DNA from: Vulcanimicrobiota bacterium
Lineage (GTDB): Bacteria > Vulcanimicrobiota > Vulcanimicrobiia > Vulcanimicrobiales > Vulcanimicrobiaceae
DNA: 64,000 nucleotides
Direction of reading: 5' to 3'
NCBI GenBank assembly: GCA_027452165.1
Contig: DAIDGX010000022.1
Span: 1 to 64,000 of the forward strand
Part shown: piece after piece, positions 16,624 through 23,222 of the stretch
Numbering within the stretch: position 1 is the first letter of the stretch
Layout of the letters: each line of letters opens with the position of its first letter
Translations under genes and position numbers: made by a program
Notes under the pieces: model-generated
What the model was told of the DNA's origin: nothing
What the model saw: the letters and a program-made list of their open reading frames with translations, nothing else
The model's database searches: none

Positions 16624-16758
16624 ATGTTTTCAAGCCTTCAAGCAAACGTTGTTGACCTTCCCGAGCAGACCGAAAATTTCTCGGCGGATGCCGTCCAGGA
16701 AGCCGACTGGGCCTGTCTCTTCGGCAGCGGCTGGGCCGTCTGCATGGCTAAGAGCTAG
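16624..16758 (+). CDS. Small peptide gene, candidate RiPP precursor
   Basis: A 44-residue open reading frame with ATG preceded by AAGGAG at seven bases, the best ribosome-binding site in the area. Residues 1-28 are polar and acidic (VVDLPEQTE, SADAVQEAD), like a RiPP leader. The C-terminus reads DWACLFGSGWAVCMAKS. It is hydrophobic and has two tryptophans and two cysteines in a near-repeat, W-A-C and W-A-V-C, around LFGSG. There is no GG cleavage site. It is followed by three unassigned proteins, two ABC transporters and a peptidase, which is what one expects around a modified exported peptide. It could also be a bacteriocin or signal peptide closed by one disulfide. Identification as a RiPP precursor is inference from size, composition and context. 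Confidence 0.7.
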   Translation: MFSSLQANVVDLPEQTENFSADAVQEADWACLFGSGWAVCMAKS

Positions 16759-16915
16759 CCTAACAGGGATCAACGCCAGGGGCGTCCGCGTTATCGGCAA
16801 GGAGCTCGTGCCGATCTACGATGGAGGCTATATGGGCGGCGGCCTTTCGCGCATCGCGCGCCAAGGTCGTCGCCTCTCTCTCCGTGTTTGCACATCAACT
16901 AGGTAACGTGGGACA
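16759..16915 (+). other. Spacer between peptide gene and operon, with hairpin and mini-ORF
   Basis: A 157-base spacer. A short stem ACGCC/GGCGT (16773-16777 and 16781-16785) lies just after the peptide stop. It could act as an attenuator or 3' stabiliser that lets the peptide be made in excess over the downstream proteins. A 24-codon frame, ATG 16832 to stop 16906, has GGAGG four bases before its ATG. It encodes a very basic peptide (MGGGLSRIARQ at the start, one Cys). Neither is proven to work. Confidence 0.3.
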
Positions 16916-17818
16916 GTGGATATTTGGGGTGGTATCTATGACGACGGTCTCTCGTGGCTCGTCGCGAATCTGGAGCGTTTCAATCCACAATCTGACGGGC
17001 AGAGCGACTGGAAGTTGTCAGGGAAAGCCTTTGGTGAATTGGTTTTTCTGCTCGGCAACCTCCGTAAGCGCCGTATGGTACTTGCGCCGGCACTGCAGCG
17101 TCTGAACGCCTTTGCCGAAAAATGCCTTCAGGCGTTCGACTGGCAAGCCGCGTTTAGCTACTATCATAACGTCCCGCTTCTGATCGGCTATGCAGCTGAC
17201 TTCGAGCGCAACGGGGGAGCCGGCGATTCACTTGCGGCCGTGCATGCGCGTTCGTGGTTCAAAACGTCACGGGTCGCATGTGTTGACTACACGCCGTTTC
17301 GGCGTGCCGACCTCGCATATAACGGGTATTTGGTCAATGCGAATATCGACGACAATGCTCTGAGCGATGCATTGCAGCGAACCGTGCTTTTTCGGGATGA
17401 CGCTGCGGTGTATTTTTCCTGGCGCGAGATGTATGCGTTCACGCACGCCGTCTTTTACCTTACCGATTTTGGCCTGCGTCCAGCGCTCGAATTGGCAAGT
17501 AACGACGCGGTGGCTGCAATGCAACGCACAACTAGGCTTTGCCTTGCGGTGGCTTGTCGCGAAGGCGATCTCGATCTTGTTGCCGAGCTCTTGCTCTGCA
17601 CCGCCTTCCTGAATTGCGGTCATTGTGCTATTACGGACGCCGCAGCGCGCCTGTTGCTCGAGAATCGTCTCGCATGCGGAGCGTTTACCGCGAGCATCAC
17701 GGAGCTTGCGCGTGTCAGCGACTGGACCGACGAGGAGCGCTGGAAGCGATGTTATCATACCACCCTCGTCGCAACGTTATTAGCTGCTGTTCAAACTGAA
17801 AGGCGACAGGTGGCATGA
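16916..17818 (+). CDS. Unassigned helical protein, peptide operon gene 1
   Basis: A 300-residue protein with no signal peptide or membrane helix, predicted all-alpha. I do not recognise it with confidence. Visible features are a possible conserved core THAVFYLTDFG (176-186) and a late YHTTLV (280-285). There is also a YYHNVP near residue 82 and a Cys-rich patch LLLCTAFLNCGHC (226-238). The TH-x-x-F-Y-L-[ST]-D-F-G and YHTTLV pair reminds me of a group of uncharacterised actinobacterial proteins (possibly DUF6895), but this is from memory. GTG 16916 is the first usable start after an in-frame stop at 16904. Its ATGA junction with the next gene ties it to the operon. It is a candidate peptide-modifying or leader-binding protein. 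Confidence 0.75.
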   Translation: MDIWGGIYDDGLSWLVANLERFNPQSDGQSDWKLSGKAFGELVFLLGNLRKRRMVLAPALQRLNAFAEKCLQAFDWQAAFSYYHNVPLLIGYAADFERNGGAGDSLAAVHARSWFKTSRVACVDYTPFRRADLAYNGYLVNANIDDNALSDALQRTVLFRDDAAVYFSWREMYAFTHAVFYLTDFGLRPALELASNDAVAAMQRTTRLCLAVACREGDLDLVAELLLCTAFLNCGHCAITDAAARLLLENRLACGAFTASITELARVSDWTDEERWKRCYHTTLVATLLAAVQTERRQVA

Positions 17819-18519
17819 GCTCTACGATCGCTCCGCTGCGCTCGTCGGACTGGGACGCGTTGACAACGGCGCTCAATCTCATGAACATTGGCACGCATCG
17901 ATACAACCCTCCCCGGGATCTCGTCATGCTGGTCACCGCGGTCGTCGAAGAGCATCTTGAGGCGTTCGTCGCGTGCTCACCGCTTGCGTACGCCGAGGCG
18001 CTCATCGTGCTGCGATTCCTCGAGCAGTCCGGAGCGCAGTTGTCCGCACCAAAGACCTGGTGGCGGAAGAAGATCTCGCTTGCTCGCCGGTTTTGCGGCG
18101 AGGTATCCGGGCCCGAGTTTCTTGCTGCCAATGCTTATGCCCATATTTTCGGAATCGAGATAGATGCCGATCGTTACGTGGCGGAACTCGAGAATCTTGC
18201 GATCGCTCATCCATTGTGGCTCTCGCGCCATACCGGTACAGAACGCCAAGTGCGCGATCTTATCGCTGTCGTTACCGCTCTCCGGTGCGGGCCGCACGTG
18301 CGGTGCGAGCCTGTGAGTGCGATCGTGCCGCTGGCTCGTAATGTGCTCTTCGCGGACGCCGTGGCAGCCGGTCGCCGGGAAGATATGCTGTTGCTAGCTG
18401 CGCTACCGGACGACATCGCCGGTAAGCTCATCGGTGCTATTCCATTAACGGTACGCGAGCCTGAAAATCAGTACGAACAGCTTTTGATGTCATGCGTGTC
18501 GCAGGAACTGGGAGTCTAG
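17815..18519 (+). CDS. Unassigned helical protein, peptide operon gene 2
   Basis: A 234-residue soluble protein, predicted alpha-helical, unlike anything I can name. There is no catalytic signature, no Cys pair and no transmembrane segment. Aromatic and basic residues cluster at KTWWRKK (about 80-86), a possible contact surface. The helix-rich, Ala/Leu/Glu-rich make-up is similar in style to the proteins on either side, so the three may be distant relatives or partners in one complex. Its ATG overlaps the stop of gene 1 by four bases, and the next gene starts two bases after its stop. Confidence 0.72.
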   Translation: MSSTIAPLRSSDWDALTTALNLMNIGTHRYNPPRDLVMLVTAVVEEHLEAFVACSPLAYAEALIVLRFLEQSGAQLSAPKTWWRKKISLARRFCGEVSGPEFLAANAYAHIFGIEIDADRYVAELENLAIAHPLWLSRHTGTERQVRDLIAVVTALRCGPHVRCEPVSAIVPLARNVLFADAVAAGRREDMLLLAALPDDIAGKLIGAIPLTVREPENQYEQLLMSCVSQELGV

Positions 18520-18520
18520 A

Positions 18521-19288
18521 GTGAATCACCTTGATCGAGAAAAGGACGCGGCGCGCGACCGAGCCTTCGAGTGGCTGATGCAACTGCCCGATATCTTTCC
18601 GGAGTGCGATCTACCCTCGAACGCGCTTTGGCTGCTCGGACTCCGACTCGCGTCGGGAGACTCCGGCCGACCGACATACCCTTACGCGGACCGCGTTCAA
18701 CCTGCGATGCGCGCAGCCCCGAATACGTTACTTGCAGCGGAACTCGCGGCAACATATGGGGATGCGATTAACAACGCCGTTGCATCGCCGTTGATCGAAA
18801 TTGCAGAGCGCTGCACCCCAGAGGACCTCCTCTACCCTACCGGGCTTGAGGTACGCGTGCAATTGGCGCGTGTGGCCGCGTGTCCGTTTCCTTCCCCGTC
18901 GGAGTGGGCGTCGTGGCATCCCCCCGCGATAGCTGAACTCTGGGAACGTGGGTCGGAGGCGCTTGTTGCAACAGCTCGTTGGTACGCAGCAAGTTTCATG
19001 TACGACGAGCGCGCGAGCGGGTACGGCGAAGTGCTTGCCGGGGCGATGCTGAGTGCATGCCGCCGTTATGACATTGGACTCGCCGCGGACATCCGAAAGG
19101 CTCTTTCTGGGGTCGCGGAGCTGAGGCCGGCATGTGGCTACGTCGATGAATTTTTTCTGATGCAGGGGTCGTTCACCGGCTATTTTGGACACGTGAACCC
19201 ATTCAAGCCGAATAATGAAGATCCTCAAAGCCGTGACATCGCACGACGTCTTCCTATGACCGTCGCCATTTTGAGGGCTTGGAAGTGA
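18521..19288 (+). CDS. Unassigned helical protein, peptide operon gene 3
   Basis: A 255-residue soluble protein that I cannot assign. It is helical in the middle and ends with an aromatic, glycine-containing segment (FFLMQGSFTGYFGHVNPF, about 214-231). The start is GTG 18521, one base after the preceding stop. Its TGA overlaps the GTG of the ABC exporter (GTGA). Three consecutive unknown genes between a peptide gene and its exporter are the obvious candidates for the modification machinery. However, no SAM, ATP, flavin or metal site is visible in this one. Confidence 0.72.
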   Translation: MNHLDREKDAARDRAFEWLMQLPDIFPECDLPSNALWLLGLRLASGDSGRPTYPYADRVQPAMRAAPNTLLAAELAATYGDAINNAVASPLIEIAERCTPEDLLYPTGLEVRVQLARVAACPFPSPSEWASWHPPAIAELWERGSEALVATARWYAASFMYDERASGYGEVLAGAMLSACRRYDIGLAADIRKALSGVAELRPACGYVDEFFLMQGSFTGYFGHVNPFKPNNEDPQSRDIARRLPMTVAILRAWK

Positions 19289-21030
19289 AACGTATCGCCA
19301 TAGCGATGGACGCGCTCGGAAACCAGAAAATATGGCTCGTGTGTTCGACCGTCATCGCGCTCATGATGGGCATCGGATTCGTCGCGATCCCGGCGCTCCT
19401 CGCTCCGCCCATGCAGATGTTTCTGACGGGATCGCGTTCAGATCAGCTTTTTGCCCTACGGGAAGCTGCGGAGATACTGGGCATCATTGTTGTGGTGCAG
19501 AGCATTTTGAGTGCGACACAACAGTATTTAATTTCGATTACCGGCGAAATGGTCACATTGCGCTTGCGCAGCCGTCTTTTGCGTACGCTATTGACGTTAC
19601 CAATGAGTCGCCTTGCTGCATTTCAGATCGGTGACGTTGCCTCGCGTTGGAGCGGCGACATCGGCTTGGTTCAAAGCTTCGCGACGACGAAAGTCATCGG
19701 CCTCATTCGCTACTCCGGGCAGTTCCTCGTCGCGCTCGCCTTCATGATGACGCTCGAATGGCGCGGAACCTTGATCGCGCTGTGTGCCTCGGCGTGCACG
19801 CTCGTTCTCGTCAATCTTGCGATGCGGTATCTTTCGAGCCAAACCGTGAGACTTCAAGAGCTTCGTGCGGGCGCGCTATCGCTCGTGGCAGAGGCGCTCC
19901 GAAACGCGCTCTTCATTAAGATTGCGGTAAAACAGGAAGCGGTTTCGGCGAAGGTCGATGTGGAACTCCGTAGCGCGTACCGAAAAGCACGAGAAATTGC
20001 GGTCGCTCAGGGGATCGTTGGACAGGCCATCAACGTCGTCGGCATGGCGGTCTTTGGCGCATTACTTTGGTATGAAGCGCAGCGCGTGATCAGCGGCGAG
20101 CTTGCGGTGACGGCCATTACGACGTACTGCTTCGCCATCATCCTGATGGGGACGGCGGCGACACAGATTGCGATGCTTCTTAGCTCGTTGAGACAAGGGC
20201 TCGCGGGTTTGACCCGGGTAGCAACGATTCTTGCCATCCCGCCTGAGGCGAGCGGGGGCGCTGCTGGCTTGGATCTTGGAGATGGTTCCATCGAAGTCGT
20301 CGAGGTTAGCGTTCGCTATCCGGGTGCGGCGCGCGATGCCCTGGACGAGATATCGCTCTCAATTCCCTGCGGAAGTTTCGTCGTGCTGCTTGGACCTAGT
20401 GGTGGTGGAAAGTCGAGTTTGTTGAATACGCTCTGCCGAGCCGTCTCCCCAACCTGCGGGCACATTGCCGTGGGTGGGCGGCCGATCGAGTCGTACGATC
20501 TCGATGCATATCGTCGAAACATCGGATACATGCCCGACGACCCCTACCTTTTTAACGGCACCTTGCGAGAAAATTTGCGTTTTTTCACGCCCGGCGCGAG
20601 CGACGAGTCGTTGATCGGCGTGCTCGAGCGTGCGAGCGCCGGCGATCTTTTGGATCGCCTTGCGGGAGGTCTCGACGGTGAAATCGGCCCAGGCGGAGCG
20701 CGTCTTTCGCGTGGAGAGCGACAGCGCGTTGCGATTGCGCGCCTGTTACTCGCCGATCCCGCCATTGCCATATTGGATGAACCAACGGCATCACTCGACG
20801 CGATGAACGAAAACGCGGTGCGTAACGCGTTGAGTACCCTGCGAAAGGGGCGTACGATGATTCTCGCTACCCACCAGACTCTCTTAGCGCGCGATGCGGA
20901 TGTGGTTGCCGTAATTGCTAATGGAAGAATCGTGGAATCAGGAACGTTCGACGCGCTACGGCAAAGCGGGGGCGTCCTTGCCGCAATGGAAACGTTACAA
21001 CGTGCGGGCGCGATGCCGGTGGGAGTGTGA
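19285..21030 (+). CDS. ABC exporter, fused membrane domain and ATPase
   Basis: A 581-residue half-transporter of the type IV exporter (ABCB/MsbA-like) class. It has six predicted membrane helices in about residues 10-310. The ATPase follows, with Walker A GPSGGGKS (370-377), signature LSRGE (474-478) and Walker B AIAILDEP (493-500). There is no N-terminal C39 peptidase domain, unlike classic bacteriocin exporters, so the leader must be removed by another enzyme. GTG 19285 is preferred over TTG 19279, because GAGGG is seven bases upstream and the GTG overlaps the previous stop. It is likely to form a homodimer and export the peptide. Confidence 0.92.
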   Translation: MKRIAIAMDALGNQKIWLVCSTVIALMMGIGFVAIPALLAPPMQMFLTGSRSDQLFALREAAEILGIIVVVQSILSATQQYLISITGEMVTLRLRSRLLRTLLTLPMSRLAAFQIGDVASRWSGDIGLVQSFATTKVIGLIRYSGQFLVALAFMMTLEWRGTLIALCASACTLVLVNLAMRYLSSQTVRLQELRAGALSLVAEALRNALFIKIAVKQEAVSAKVDVELRSAYRKAREIAVAQGIVGQAINVVGMAVFGALLWYEAQRVISGELAVTAITTYCFAIILMGTAATQIAMLLSSLRQGLAGLTRVATILAIPPEASGGAAGLDLGDGSIEVVEVSVRYPGAARDALDEISLSIPCGSFVVLLGPSGGGKSSLLNTLCRAVSPTCGHIAVGGRPIESYDLDAYRRNIGYMPDDPYLFNGTLRENLRFFTPGASDESLIGVLERASAGDLLDRLAGGLDGEIGPGGARLSRGERQRVAIARLLLADPAIAILDEPTASLDAMNENAVRNALSTLRKGRTMILATHQTLLARDADVVAVIANGRIVESGTFDALRQSGGVLAAMETLQRAGAMPVGV

Positions 21031-21033
21031 GTC

Positions 21034-21732
21034 ATGCTTGAATGTGCGGATTTGTCGATGACGTATGGCGGTAACGGTGGAGTCCGCCGTCTGTCATGGA
21101 GCTTTGCGCCGGGTGTAACCGGCCTTTTGGGTCATAACGGAAGCGGAAAAACCACGCTCTTGAAACTTCTCGCGACGGTATTCGATCGTTACGACGGCGC
21201 GATTCGCTGGCAAGGTGTGGACGTTCGAGGTGACCGAAACGCATATCGTGCGGTAATGTCGTACGTACCGCAGCAATTCGGGGTCTATCCGCATCTGAGC
21301 GCCATGGAATTTCTTCGCTATTTAGGTGGATTGCGCGGTATGAACGGGCGCGCGTGCGCCACTCGAGCCGCGGCACTTCTGGAACGCATGGCACTCGGCG
21401 CGCATGCGCATCGTCAATTGCGCACTTACAGCGGGGGTATGCTCAAGCGTTTGGGCCTTTGCGCCGCGCTCATAGGAGATCCACGCGTGCTCTTGCTCGA
21501 CGAGCCAACCGCGGGCGTTGACGAACGGGAACGCAAGAACATGATCGATGCCGCGCGCGAAAATTCTGAGCGCGTCGTCATTCTTGCAACGCATATCTAC
21601 TCCGACCTTGCAGTCCCGAACGCCAAGTTTCTCGTGCTCGACGCGGGAACGGTATCCCGCAGCGGCAACGCGACGGAGCTCTCGACCGCTATACGCGAGT
21701 CAACGTCAACGCCGGTCTTGTGGGAGCGATGA
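21034..21732 (+). CDS. ABC transporter ATP-binding protein
   Basis: A 232-residue ABC ATPase. It has Walker A GHNGSGKT (33-40), the Q-loop VPQQFGVYPHLS, signature YSGGM (132-136), Walker B LLLDEP (153-158) and the switch histidine in LATHI. The resemblance is to ATPases of ABC-2/bacitracin-type peptide export or immunity systems. It starts three bases after the fused exporter. Its stop overlaps the start of the permease gene, which is its natural partner. Confidence 0.92.
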   Translation: MLECADLSMTYGGNGGVRRLSWSFAPGVTGLLGHNGSGKTTLLKLLATVFDRYDGAIRWQGVDVRGDRNAYRAVMSYVPQQFGVYPHLSAMEFLRYLGGLRGMNGRACATRAAALLERMALGAHAHRQLRTYSGGMLKRLGLCAALIGDPRVLLLDEPTAGVDERERKNMIDAARENSERVVILATHIYSDLAVPNAKFLVLDAGTVSRSGNATELSTAIRESTSTPVLWER

Positions 21733-23222
21733 TGCAGCCGATCGTCGCAATGGTCGCTGCGGAGTTGCGCAACCGCTCCCGGGAAGCATCGACGTACGTG
21801 ATGCTCCTTTTTGTAGCGGTGGTTTCGGCACTCGTGCTTCCCACGCCAAACGCGCCGTATGCGACGTTGACGGCTGGTGGCCATCGCGTGTTGCTCGCTT
21901 CGCCGACGGCAGGTGCCCTCGCCGGTGTCTTGACGGTCGTTTTCCTGGCGCTGGTGACGCTCGTACTGCTGGCACAGAGCGTGTATCTCGATCGCTTACC
22001 TTTCGGCGTAGGGACGTGGTTGCGTACGTCGCCCGCATCGAACGTCCAACTCCTCGTGGCCCGTTGGATATCCGGGACGCTCTACGTGGAGTCGCTCGTG
22101 TTCGTGTGTGGTGTGGTGGCGCTCGTTACCTCCGCGTTTCACGGCATCGGTCAGAATCCGGCCGCCTTTCTCCGTTCGTATGCGGTCGTCTCGCTTGCTC
22201 TCGGCCCCATGGCTGCGGGCGTTGGTCTGCTGATCGATAACGTTGCGGGCCGTCATCAGTGGTTGCGCGGAACGCTCGTTGCGGTGTGCTGGCTTGGCGC
22301 GCTCGCGCTCGGTGCGATTCCCGGCGGTCATTTGCCGGATCCACTCTCGCTCAACGAATTGAGCGATGTGGCCGCCGTAAGCCTCGGTCACCATGGCCTC
22401 ACGTTCGGGATCACACCGAACCCCGGTGGCAAAGCGCTTCTCTGGAGCACTTTTCCGATCTCGTATCGTGCTGTCGCGAACCAAGTGCTCCTCGCCGCGT
22501 CTGGGATCGTCGCATTGCTGTCTTCGCTCGCCATTTTTTCGCGTTTTGCTCCCTTGGATGGTGAACCTCAGGATAGCCGGCGTCCCCGTAAGACGCTCTT
22601 CCCCACCCTCGAGCTTCCTGGCGCGATGCGGCCACTGTGGCTCTCACGGGTGGGCGCGGAACTTCGGCTGATGCTGGTGCTCGACCGCGGCCTGCTCGCG
22701 AGCGCCGCTCTTGCAGCACTTGGGACCGGGTTGGTCTTCTCCGGAATGATCCGGATTGGCGAAGCGCTCTTGCTGCTGCTTCCGCTTGTGTTCGCCGGTC
22801 GCATCACGCTATGCGAACGCGCGGAAGGCACAGGCGGCATCTTTGCGCAGTTCCCGGCGTACGTTGCACAATATACGTCGTGGAAATCTGCCGCGATCAT
22901 CAGCGCGACGCTGCTCTTTCAACTCCCTCTTATCGTGATGTGGCATGATCGGGCGCATCTGCTCGGTCTTGCCGTCGGTGATATCGTGCTCTCGGTTGCG
23001 CTCGTATCGGCAGCAAATTGGTTCTCGTCGAGTTTGATCGCAACAATCCTTGTCGGAATCTGGTGGTACCTCTTCGCGCTTAACCAGTCGCCCGACGTCA
23101 TGGACCCAGCAAATCTCAGCACGGCAATGCATCCTGTACTCTTGGCGGCATATCTCGCGGTGGCGGTGTCGCTTTCGTTCGTGCCGATTCGCGCCGAGCG
23201 GACGGGAGACGCACGCGCGTGA
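21729..23222 (+). CDS. ABC transporter permease, about 500 residues
   Basis: A roughly 498-residue membrane protein with some ten to twelve hydrophobic segments, in two halves separated by a polar loop near residues 265-300 (EPQDSRRPRK). The pattern fits an ABC-2-type permease of double length. ATG 21729 overlaps the ATPase stop (ATGA); ATG 21732 is equally possible. Together with the ATPase it forms a second transporter in the operon, perhaps for producer immunity or for a different step of export. Confidence 0.85.
   Translation: MMQPIVAMVAAELRNRSREASTYVMLLFVAVVSALVLPTPNAPYATLTAGGHRVLLASPTAGALAGVLTVVFLALVTLVLLAQSVYLDRLPFGVGTWLRTSPASNVQLLVARWISGTLYVESLVFVCGVVALVTSAFHGIGQNPAAFLRSYAVVSLALGPMAAGVGLLIDNVAGRHQWLRGTLVAVCWLGALALGAIPGGHLPDPLSLNELSDVAAVSLGHHGLTFGITPNPGGKALLWSTFPISYRAVANQVLLAASGIVALLSSLAIFSRFAPLDGEPQDSRRPRKTLFPTLELPGAMRPLWLSRVGAELRLMLVLDRGLLASAALAALGTGLVFSGMIRIGEALLLLLPLVFAGRITLCERAEGTGGIFAQFPAYVAQYTSWKSAAIISATLLFQLPLIVMWHDRAHLLGLAVGDIVLSVALVSAANWFSSSLIATILVGIWWYLFALNQSPDVMDPANLSTAMHPVLLAAYLAVAVSLSFVPIRAERTGDARA

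Noticed and set aside
16821-17105. 94-codon frame overlapping the start of the first unknown operon gene
   Set aside because: It overlaps 190 bases of a better supported gene in another frame, ends in a low-quality sequence and has no coupling to neighbours.
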